Positions 1 through 5,103 of a stretch of 5,449 nucleotides of DNA are shown in pieces; position 1 is the first letter of the stretch, and each line of letters begins with the position of its first letter. The DNA comes from Rhizobium sp. (GTDB taxonomy: Bacteria > Pseudomonadota > Alphaproteobacteria > Rhizobiales > Rhizobiaceae), in NCBI GenBank assembly GCA_003501385.1, contig DNPN01000196.1, positions 1 to 5,449 on the forward strand, given 5' to 3'. The notes below the pieces were generated by a model. The model searched no databases and was not told the origin of the DNA. It worked only from the letters and a program-made list of their open reading frames with translations. Made by a program: the position numbers and the translations under genes.

Positions 1-19
1 GTTTGATTGGGTTTCGACC

Positions 20-676
20 CTAGAGCCTGGCGAAAGCGCGCAGGAATGTCTTTGCGGCCCGCTCCGCCATGCAGGTGCATTCCTCTTCGTTTGGAAAGCG
101 GCCCAACTGGAATTCTGCGCGCCATTCGGCGGTCAAAAGCGCCATATATTGCCGAGCTGCAAGAGTTGGATCATCGAATTCGAGATACCCATCGCGCGAG
201 AGTTCCGACAGATGCGCCGCCACGACCGAGCGCTTGCGGCCGGCGCCGTATTCTCGCCAGACCGTGAACAAATCGGGATAGCGCCCGCTTTCGTTTTCGG
301 CCAAACGCAATAGCCAGCGGCTCGTCCTGTCCTGTGTCAACTGATTGAGGAAGCGGGCAGAGAACGCCGTCAATTCCGCCTCAAGATCTGTCGGCTTGGC
401 CGGAAATGTCTCCATCAGATCGTTGAACTTGGCCGCCGCCTTATCGGTGAGTGCCGCCACGACTTGCTTGAAAAGACCTTCCTTGTCGCCGACATGGTTG
501 TAGATGGTCTGCCGCGATACGCCCGCCTTCGTCGCCACCGCGTCGATGCTCGCGCCTGCGTAGCCATCGTGACAGAAAACTGTCGCCGCCGCTTCAATGA
601 TACGGTCGCGCTTGGATTTGGGCAGATCTGGTTTTTCGGCGGCTTCGATGTCCATGAACCCGAATAACCCTTCCAT
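20..676 (-). CDS. TetR/AcrR-family transcriptional repressor, AefR-like C-terminal domain
   Basis: This is a 218-residue DNA-binding repressor that probably controls the divergent MFS exporter and itself. Counting from the ATG at 674-676, the TetR helix-turn-helix covers residues 23-69. It opens with a first helix around RDRIIEAAATVF, followed by ASIDAVATKAGVSRQTIYNH and GDKEGLF, the classic recognition-helix pattern. Residues from about 105 on (RWLLRLAENESGRYPDLF, then DDPTLAARQYMALL) resemble the AefR-type ligand and dimer domain (TetR_C_7). The ligand cannot be inferred. The start is uncertain. The ATG at 676 has no Shine-Dalgarno sequence. The in-frame ATG at 655 has GGAAGGG 12 bases upstream, and a possible minus-strand -35/-10 pair (TTGGAC at 708-703, ATATTT at 685-680, spacing 17) would put the transcript start near 673, favouring 655 and a protein of about 211 residues. 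A TTG at 679 is unlikely. The family call is firm. Confidence 0.93.
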   Translation of the reverse strand: MEGLFGFMDIEAAEKPDLPKSKRDRIIEAAATVFCHDGYAGASIDAVATKAGVSRQTIYNHVGDKEGLFKQVVAALTDKAAAKFNDLMETFPAKPTDLEAELTAFSARFLNQLTQDRTSRWLLRLAENESGRYPDLFTVWREYGAGRKRSVVAAHLSELSRDGYLEFDDPTLAARQYMALLTAEWRAEFQLGRFPNEEECTCMAERAAKTFLRAFARL

Positions 677-691
677 CAAAAATATTCAAGG

Positions 692-725
692 TGGACACTC
701 TTGTCCAATTGGACATTCGTGTCTA
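692..725. promoter_or_regulatory. Composite TetR-type operator in the divergent promoter region
   Basis: Four 5-bp half-sites alternate in orientation at exact 9-bp steps: GGACA (693-697), TGTCC (702-706), GGACA (711-715) and TGTCT (720-724). They form one perfect dyad TGGACA-CTCT-TGTCCA (692-707) and a second TTGGACA-TTCG-TGTCTAA (709-726) with one mismatch. The centre is a perfect 14-bp palindrome, TGTCCAATTGGACA (702-715). Paired dyads between a tetR-type gene and a divergent transporter are the usual place for a repressor to bind as two dimers. The site overlaps the candidate minus-strand -35 for the regulator and the candidate plus-strand promoter (TTGTCC at 701-706, TAAAAA at 724-729, spacing 17) for the exporter. 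The repeats are seen directly; the binding protein is inferred from position. Confidence 0.78.
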
Positions 726-794
726 AAAACGAACTGACACCAAACACATCGGCCAGCGACCTTCCAATGCGGCCTCGTCTATCCAAAAAGAACT

Positions 795-800
795 GGAGAG
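795..800 (+). promoter_or_regulatory. Ribosome binding site of the MFS exporter
   Basis: GGAGAG lies six bases before the ATG at 807 and fixes that start for the 400-residue exporter. No other in-frame ATG upstream has a comparable signal. Confidence 0.75.
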
Positions 801-806
801 ATTTCG

Positions 807-2009
807 ATGAAGTCCTCGACGCTTTATTATGCCCTGATTCTGGGTTTCTTATCTGCTGTCGGTGTATCGGCACTGGATATCTACCTGCCAGCGCTGCCTT
901 CGATCGCGAAGGATTTCCAAACGGATGGCAGCACGATCCAGCTGAGCCTCACCTCCTATTTCATCGCTATGGCGATTGCCCAGATCGTTTCCGGCTCGGT
1001 TTCCGACATGTTCGGCCGCCGCCCGCCGCTGATCGTCGGCATGACCATCTACGTTATCGGCGCGGTCGGTTGCGCTCTGGCACCGAGCGTCCATGCGCTG
1101 ATCGCCTTCCGGTTCATTCAAGGTTTAGGTGCGGGGGCTGGGGCAGTCATCGCCCGTGCTATTGTTCGCGACATGCATACAGGGCCGGAAGCCGCACGGT
1201 TGATGTCCCTCCTCATGCTGGTCTACAGCATTTCGCCGTTGCTTGCGCCGCTGGCCGGCAGCCTCATTGTGTCCATGGCGACCTGGCGCGACATTTTCTG
1301 GGTCCTGACAGCCTTCGGCCTCATTGGCTTCTTCCTCGTGACCTTTGTTCTCAATGAAACTCGCACCCGCGAGAAAAGACTCGAAAGCAGTTTGACGGGT
1401 GCATTTCGCAACTACGGTCGTCTCCTGATCGACCCATATTTCATGGGCATTGTCGGTATCGCCGCATTCGGCATGTCGAGCTACATGGTCTATGTCTCGA
1501 ACTCGTCCTTTGTGATCATCGAGCATTTTGGCCTGTCGCCCTCGGCCTATGGCATCATGTTTGCCCTGAACGCGATCCCGTTTTTCGTCTTTTCACAGAT
1601 GAATGCCCGGCTTGCAAAACGCTACGGTCTGCGCCGGGTCGTTCGAACGGCGGCCTTACTCTATGCCTCCATGATGGTGCTGCTTCTAGCAACGCGCCTT
1701 GCAGGAATCGACAACTTCGTGCTCATGACAGTACTACTCCTCGCAGGCTACGGCTTCCTTGGCCTTGTCGTTCCCTCATCGGCAGTCCTGGCACTGGAGG
1801 CTCATGGCCACATCGCCGGTACAGCGTCTGCTTTGATGGGAACGCTGCAATTCGTGGCCGCCTCGGCGGTGACGGCACTGGTGTCGTTGTTCTTCAACGG
1901 CACGTCGCTGCCGATGATGGCCGGCATTGGCCTCTGCTCCATGATGGTGGTGCTGTTCAGCCTGCTAACGCTGCGCCCGGTCGCCACAACGTCTGTCGCG
2001 GCGGAGTGA
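807..2009 (+). CDS. Bcr/CflA-type multidrug exporter (MFS, DHA1 family)
   Basis: This 400-residue inner-membrane protein is probably a proton-driven drug or metabolite exporter with 12 membrane helices. The Bcr/CflA signature LDIYLPALP is at residues 23-31 at the end of helix 1. MFS motif A appears as GSVSDMFGRR (63-72) in the helix 2-3 loop. Motif B appears as RFIQGLGAGAG (102-112) with R119 and RD (121-122) after helix 4. A motif C-like SPLLAPLAG (143-151) lies in helix 5, the antiporter motif, followed by TWRDIFW (159-165). A cytoplasmic charged linker (about 184-210, NETRTREKRLE) separates the two six-helix halves. The length matches the family. It is transcribed away from the TetR gene with the composite operator between them, so substrate-induced derepression is the natural model. 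The substrate cannot be predicted. No strong intrinsic terminator is visible after the stop. Nothing suggests decay, unlike everything to its right. Confidence 0.93.
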   Translation: MKSSTLYYALILGFLSAVGVSALDIYLPALPSIAKDFQTDGSTIQLSLTSYFIAMAIAQIVSGSVSDMFGRRPPLIVGMTIYVIGAVGCALAPSVHALIAFRFIQGLGAGAGAVIARAIVRDMHTGPEAARLMSLLMLVYSISPLLAPLAGSLIVSMATWRDIFWVLTAFGLIGFFLVTFVLNETRTREKRLESSLTGAFRNYGRLLIDPYFMGIVGIAAFGMSSYMVYVSNSSFVIIEHFGLSPSAYGIMFALNAIPFFVFSQMNARLAKRYGLRRVVRTAALLYASMMVLLLATRLAGIDNFVLMTVLLLAGYGFLGLVVPSSAVLALEAHGHIAGTASALMGTLQFVAASAVTALVSLFFNGTSLPMMAGIGLCSMMVVLFSLLTLRPVATTSVAAE

Positions 2010-2175
2010 AATAAGTCTGGAAAATCGAATGCCGGAACTGAAAAGGCGCACAATGGATTTCTTTTTTGGGTGTCATGAGATCGAACGTAAGTCGAGTTCC
2101 AACCGCCCAATCTCATCATTCTCACCATTATCATCACATTTTTTCACGACAGAGAACAATATTTCATCAATTATA
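2010..2175. other. AT-rich spacer between the exporter and the IS66 remnant
   Basis: No gene, RNA or convincing terminator is visible here. A pyrimidine-rich run (about 2101-2143) ends in six T residues but has no stem before it. The spacer stops at 2175, where the IS66 terminal repeat begins. Confidence 0.5.
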
Positions 2176-2191
2176 GTAAGCGGTGTTGCGA
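2176..2191. repeat. IS66 terminal inverted repeat, tnpC side
   Basis: GTAAGCGGTGTTGCGA starts at 2176, immediately downstream of the tnpC stop at 2192-2194, and matches the opposite end at 3490 in 11 of the first 12 positions. Confidence 0.75.
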
Positions 2192-3165
2192 TCACACGCT
2201 TGCGGGATAATTCCAAGGCAGGAGTTCATCAATCTTGCTCTGTTTGTGGCCGTTGACGATGGCGGTCAGATAGGCCAACGGATCGACAGCGTTGAGCTTG
2301 CATGTCTCGATGAGCGAAGCGATGGTCGCCCAGTTCTCAGCTCCCTCGTCGTGGCCCGCGAATAGTGCATTCTTACGATTGAGGGCTATCGGCCGGATGG
2401 TTCGCTCGACGCTGTTATTGTCAATCTCGATGCGACCGTCGGTCAGGAAGAGCTTCAAGCCATCCCAGTATTTGGCGATGTCGGCCAAGGCTTCGCCGAG
2501 CGGCGACTTGGTCGCAACAAGGGCGCGGTGATGGGCAAGCCAGGTCTGCATTTCAGTGATCAGCGGCGCTGAGCGTTCTTGGCGCCCAGCAAGTCGAGCC
2601 TCGGGACCAAGGCCTCGCAATTCGGCCTCGATGCGATACAGTTCACCGATCCGCTTCACGCTGTCCTCGGCAATCGGCGCTGATCCGTTGCGCGTGATCT
2701 GGACTTTGTCATGGAAAAGTGGAACCCGGTTTCCCCGAAAAGACAAACGAAACCAAAAGAATCTAGAGTCTATCTGGTTCAATATGAACCTGACAGACTC
2801 TAGATGAGTTTGCGCCGCGCGTGCGCCCAGCAATAGGCGAGCTGAATGTTCCGGCCTATGCGGTCGGGTCCGATCAGCCTGTTGTATCCGGCATAGCCAT
2901 CCACCTGCAGAATGCCTTCGAATCCCTGCAGTATATGTTCGGCGTGCATGCCTCCGTGACCGCGCGCATAGCTGATGGCCACGCCTGGTGGAGCGCCGTC
3001 CCATGGGCGATCATCCCGCGCCAGCGTCTAGAAGTAGCAGGTTTTGGGTTTACGCGATCCGGAATCGAGAACTGGGGTACCGATCTCGCCAATGAACAGC
3101 TTAGTCGAGCGCTTCAGCTCAGTGTTCAGCGCATCAAAGACGGGACACAGTTCATAGGCGGCGGT
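2192..3165 (-). pseudogene. tnpC: IS66 tnpC transposase (DDE), broken in several ways
   Basis: Reading the minus strand, the surviving part starts near 3165 with a segment containing YELCPVFDALN and ELKRSTKLF, a mid-protein IS66 region. The first catalytic motif, normally DET after KLF, reads IGEIGTPVLD: codon 3090-3088 is GGC, so the first Asp is lost. A TAG at 3030-3028 replaces the expected Trp in CYFW-TLARDDRPW. The frame continues through ILQVDGYAGYNRLI (second catalytic Asp present) to AHARRKLI, where a roughly 100-bp two-palindrome insertion brings a TAG at 2802-2800 and shifts the frame. The rest resumes at ITRNGSAPIAED and runs through IDNNSVERTIRPI (catalytic Glu) to DELLPWNYPASV, the normal IS66 ending. 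The first few hundred codons are missing. Relative to relatives I recall, a few residues also seem lost at LAYLTAIVNG. It is certainly non-functional. Confidence 0.9.
2705..2804. repeat. RIME-like two-palindrome element inserted in tnpC
   Basis: Two adjacent palindromes interrupt the IS66 reading frame between codons for AHARRKLI and ITRNG. Palindrome 1 (2705-2747) has outer arms TTTGTC/GACAAA and inner arms GGAA/TTCC around a CCGG-rich centre. Palindrome 2 (2762-2804) has arms TCTAGAGTCT/AGACTCTAGA continuing inward to GGTTCA/TGAACC, 18 of 20 positions paired around a three-base loop. A 14-base A-rich linker joins them. This layout of about 100 bp with two palindromes matches my memory of the Rhizobium intergenic mosaic elements (RIME1). 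The exact subfamily cannot be confirmed here. The insert is not a multiple of three, so it both shifts the frame and supplies a stop. Confidence 0.72.
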
Positions 3166-3429
3166 TCAGAAACAGGTGGATCGACGATCACCGCCACGAA
3201 CTCTACCGCATCCTCTCCGGTGCTGGCAGGAGCAGCTTGCCCTGCCGCGCCATCGCCCGCAAGGTGGAAAGGCTGTTGCTCGCAATCCATAGTGCTGCGC
3301 AACTTCATTAACCGTCGTGCCGGGCCGCAAACTTTCCGAAACAATCTTCGCCTTGACCTCATCAGGCCAATGTCGTTGAACCTCACGTCCAGCCTTCCTG
3401 GCTGTGAGAAACTCCCGCTCTTTATCCAT
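3155..3429 (-). pseudogene. tnpA: IS66 tnpA (OrfA) remnant, frameshifted and truncated
   Basis: From the ATG at 3429-3427 the minus strand reads MDKEREFLTARKAGREVQRH, then WPDEVKAKIVSESL and TTVNEVAQHYGLRA, the helix-turn-helix part of IS66 OrfA. After GLRA the frame is lost by an apparent one-base deletion near 3278. In the next frame the expected LSTLRAMARQGKLLLPAPE can be read. An apparent two-base insertion near 3213 then shifts it again, and DAVEFVAVIVDPPVSEP follows in a third frame. At about 3155-3165 OrfA sequence stops and tnpC sequence begins, marking the edge of the internal deletion. Normal OrfA is longer and is followed by tnpB. This is a dead gene. Confidence 0.82.
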
Positions 3430-3474
3430 GAAAAGTCGATCACAGATCGGACGAAGAACGGCAAGGTGGGGGGG

Positions 3475-3490
3475 GTGAAACACCGGTTAC
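3475..3490. repeat. IS66 terminal inverted repeat, tnpA side
   Basis: Read inward on the minus strand from 3490 the end is GTAACCGGTGTTTCAC, the mate of the repeat at 2176. Next to it is a run of eight G (3468-3475), a likely slippage-prone tract. Confidence 0.72.
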
Positions 3491-3687
3491 ATCCAATCCG
3501 GAAGGAAAATATAAAATAGGATCTTTGCACGAAGCAACAGATGCTTTTGCAAGATTCCTGGACGAGTTGATGTGTTTCGTCTCTTTTAGCAATCAGTGTC
3601 AATCTCCACCGGCCATCTGCGCCTCGATCCGGCTACGCGGATGAGAACCCTCTGGATATCTAACAGATCATTCGGCCCCGGGTCTTG
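3491..3687. other. Unassigned sequence between the IS66 and IS5 fossils
   Basis: An open frame covers much of this stretch on the minus strand but has no recognisable domain, no ribosome binding site, and runs into the IS66 end. I see no RNA gene or terminator. It is probably more mobile-element debris or eroded host sequence. Confidence 0.4.
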
Positions 3688-3765
3688 AGTTGGCGATCCA
3701 TCATAAGCATTATCCGCAATAAACTTGGAAACTGGACCACCAATCGGATTGAGAAGGCAGGGCAG
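3688..3765 (-). pseudogene. Fossil of an IS5-family transposase (26 codons)
   Basis: The minus strand encodes LPCLLNP followed by IGGPVSKFIADNAYDGSPT. The block GPVxxFIADxAYDGxPT resembles the region around the second catalytic Asp (the D of IAD) in IS5-family DDE transposases, where LPxLLD...GPV...xADGAYDGxPT is typical. Similarity stops at both sides, so only about 26 codons can be placed with any confidence. The nearby fossil with an integrase-core motif begins only a few bases to the right, suggesting it landed in or next to this gene. Call made by motif memory alone. Confidence 0.55.
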
Positions 3766-3846
3766 TGCTGTGGGTGCCCGTCTCCGATAAATCTGAGACA
3801 GATGGCGTTGGGGAGATCTGGTCTCTGGTTCGTTATTAGGATTGAT

Positions 3847-4079
3847 TTAAGCTGCACCCTAACGATGCCGAGGAGTTTGATCGTGTCGCGCTTTGTCCTT
3901 CGTCTTTCCAGCGAAATAGCGTGGCCACATTCGAAGAAAACTCAGCCGGTGTGAGGTGTCCGAGATTTTTGCGATATCGGCGATGATTGTCATGTTCGAC
4001 GAAGGCCGCAATCTGCCCTTTATGGGCGTGAAGCGGTTTGAGTTGAACGGCTAGCCTCGCTTTCAGTTTTTCGTTGTTA
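3847..4079 (-). pseudogene. Fossil of an integrase-core (IS3/IS481-like) transposase C-terminus
   Basis: On the minus strand, 4015-3938 encodes a 26-residue block containing QIAAFVEHDNHRRY followed by LGHLTPAEF. This is the C-terminal signature of rve-type transposases, which usually read IxAFVEHYNHRRYHESLxNLTPADV. The Tyr before Asn is Asp here and HES is degraded to RKN. Downstream, a basic stretch (TKRDTIK) and a GCAGCTTAA-like end at about 3847 resemble the normal end of such genes, but in shifted frames. The frame upstream to 4079 stays open without clear similarity. A TG-starting end with GTCTCCGATAAATCTGAGAC (3781-3800) may be the terminal repeat. No intact gene remains. Confidence 0.5.
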
Positions 4080-4263
4080 AAACCAAGCCATACTATGTCT
4101 TGTCCTTACCCTGCTCGCATGAAATCGACGCTGCAGACTGGAACTCAAGGCACCGCTATCTTGGCAATACCGCTCAGAAAGCCGAGCAACATGTATGAAG
4201 ACGCGCCTTTTATGCGGCAAAAAGGCCGCTTTGGAAACCGTTTTATTTCAATGCCTTAGGTCT

Positions 4264-4279
4264 GTGGTCAGCTGACCAC
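4264..4279. repeat. Perfect 16-bp palindrome
   Basis: GTGGTCAGCTGACCAC is its own reverse complement. The TGGT...ACCA ends recall GntR/FadR-type operators, but no regulator or promoter is seen nearby and no T-run follows, so neither an operator nor a terminator role is supported. Confidence 0.6.
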
Positions 4280-4314
4280 CCAGTAAAGTATCTTTCGACT
4301 TTCACGTATCCCGC

Positions 4315-4378
4315 TGTGGCATGGGGTAATCACCGCAAAATCACAAAGGTTGAGTCGTCGCGAGATGACCATGCCACA
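4315..4378. repeat. Inverted repeat TGTGGCATGG / CCATGCCACA
   Basis: Ten-base perfect arms at 4315-4324 and 4369-4378 are separated by 44 bases. They could be ends of a very small element or the base of a cruciform. Nothing recognisable lies between. Confidence 0.5.
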
Positions 4379-4413
4379 TTCTATCGCAATTGGCCTACGA
4401 GCCGACCGAGTTC

Positions 4414-4443
4414 TCTAGATTCTGTCAGGTTCAGATTGAACCA
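4414..4443. repeat. Half of a RIME-like palindrome
   Basis: TCTAGATTCTGTCAGGTTCA followed by GATTGAACCA matches palindrome 2 of the element inside tnpC, read on its minus strand, in all but two of the first 30 bases. After 4443 the similarity ends, so the far arm and the whole first palindrome are missing. This is a truncated copy of the same repeat subfamily. Confidence 0.7.
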
Positions 4444-4470
4444 CAGCACACGACGCAAGTGTTTCTGGGC

Positions 4471-4507
4471 TGCCCCCCCTCCCCAACCCTCCCCACAAGG
4501 GCAGGGG
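4471..4507. repeat. C-rich intergenic repeat
   Basis: A strand-biased block of C runs (CCCCCCTCCCC, CCCTCCCC) followed by ACAAGGGCAGGGG can fold on itself by pairing CCCT or CCCC with AGGGG. Similar C-rich blocks with ACAAGGG are familiar from rhizobial intergenic DNA, but this is from memory. Confidence 0.45.
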
Positions 4508-4586
4508 AATCGCATATGGCTTTCAATCAGTTGAAATTTCTTCGCAAATCGATTCATCTTCCATCTGCCTGCTTTGGAGGATTAAA

Positions 4587-4689
4587 GCATGTCGCGTTTC
4601 ATTGTCCTCAATGAAACGATAACGTACATGCGACAAAATAAGAGCTAAAGCGGGTCGCAGTGAATCCTATTCATTGCGATCCGCTTTAG
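4587..4689. repeat. Second RIME-like two-palindrome element, next to the ISAs1 transposase start
   Basis: Palindrome 1 has outer arms GCATGT/ACATGC (4587-4592, 4626-4631) and perfect inner arms CGTTTCATTG/CAATGAAACG (4595-4604, 4609-4618) around TCCT. A short A-rich linker (4636-4644) leads to palindrome 2, 4645-4689, with 21-base arms and a CCT loop. Two positions in these arms are G facing T, so in plus-strand RNA they still pair as G-U and the stem is unbroken. The overall plan (two palindromes, A-rich linker, about 100 bp) is the same as the element at 2705-2804, but the sequence subfamily differs. The right arm ends one base before the ATG of the transposase at 4690. Confidence 0.75.
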
Positions 4690-5103
4690 ATGGAAGGGTT
4701 TACGTCTTTGTTTGGGTCTATTCCGGATACGCGCACGTCGAATGTACGCTATCCGCTGAACAATATTTTGTTCAGCGCCCTTGCGGCCGTGCTATGCGGT
4801 GCTGAAAGCTGTCAGGACATGGCAGATTTCGGCGTATCGAAGCAAAAGCTGCTGAAAGAGGTCGTGTCCCTGCCTTACGGCATTCCTAGTCGCGACGTTT
4901 TTTCCAATGTTTTCAGGCATCTCGATCTAACGGCATTCGAAACAGTCTTTGCGAGCTTTGCGCAGGCTTTCGCAAAAGCCATCAGCGGCGTCGTTGCCAT
5001 TGACGGTAAAGCCGTGCGGGGAGCCTACAAGCGCGGGGATAAGGCCTCTCCTCTCCATCTAAAGCCTGTCGCGTTTAATCTGGTTCATATCCGGCTGCTT
5101 TGA
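4690..5103 (+). pseudogene. ISAs1-family transposase, N-terminal part, cut by an IS630 element
   Basis: Residues 1-124 belong to an ISAs1-type DDE transposase. SLFGSIPDTR (6-15) is followed by YPLNNILFSALAAVLCGAES (21-40), DMADFG (43-48), GIPSRDVFSNVFRHLD (64-79) and VVAIDGKAVRG (101-111) with the first catalytic Asp at 105, then SPLHL (120-124). Family members run to roughly 370 residues, so about two thirds, including the other catalytic residues, are missing. Similarity stops exactly at the codon CTA (5059-5061). The last 13 codons (KPVAFN...) are read from the end of the IS630 element on the wrong strand until TGA at 5101-5103. No Shine-Dalgarno lies before the ATG at 4690 because a palindromic element sits directly upstream, so even the remnant may be untranslated. 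The remaining part presumably lies beyond the window on the far side of the IS630 element. Confidence 0.88.

Larger units (their letters stand above)
2176..3490 (-). mobile_element. Decayed, internally deleted IS66-family insertion sequence
   Basis: The two ends carry related terminal repeats. The end at 2176 reads GTAAGCGGTGTTGCGA inward. The end at 3490 reads GTAACCGGTGTTTCAC inward on the minus strand. They agree in 11 of the first 12 bases and start with the GTAA typical of IS66 ends. Between them lie pieces of tnpA (near 3490) and tnpC (near 2176), both on the minus strand in the normal IS66 order. The element is about 1.3 kb, whereas intact IS66 elements are about 2.5 kb; tnpB and the start of tnpC are missing. 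The flanking octamers (CAATTATA at 2168-2175, ATCCAATC at 3491-3498) do not match, so no 8-bp target duplication survives. It cannot transpose on its own. Confidence 0.85.
4080..4413. other. Non-coding stretch with palindromes, no recognisable gene
   Basis: Short open frames are present (for example 4074-4259 plus) but none has a ribosome binding site or a family resemblance. The stretch holds a small GC stem (GCGGC/GCCGC, about 4214-4230), a 16-bp palindrome, and a 10-bp inverted repeat. It is probably intergenic or eroded mobile DNA. Confidence 0.45.

Noticed and set aside
701..1357. 218-codon open frame on the plus strand overlapping the exporter
   Set aside because: It is out of frame with the clearly real MFS gene, has a low-complexity Arg/His-rich product and no ribosome binding site; the exporter explains the DNA.
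1125..1526. Minus-strand open frame inside the exporter
   Set aside because: Antisense shadow of a GC-rich coding sequence, with no domain or start signal.
2821..3519. 232-codon plus-strand open frame across the IS66 remnant
   Set aside because: It is antisense to recognisable tnpC and tnpA segments and spans the deletion junction and the IS end, so it is accidental.
3126..3602. 158-codon minus-strand open frame as a separate hypothetical gene
   Set aside because: Its C-terminal part is tnpA sequence in a shifted frame and its N-terminal part crosses the IS66 end into unrelated flanking DNA.
4214..4235. GCGGC/GCCGC stem followed by TTT as an intrinsic terminator
   Set aside because: The stem has only five pairs, the T run is three bases, and no gene ends just upstream.
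4074..4259. 61-codon plus-strand open frame as a small protein gene
   Set aside because: No ribosome binding site, no recognisable family, and it lies in DNA full of mobile-element debris.
4264..4378. CRISPR or tandem repeat array
   Set aside because: The repeats are inverted, single-copy and different from one another; no direct repeats with regular spacers occur anywhere in the window.
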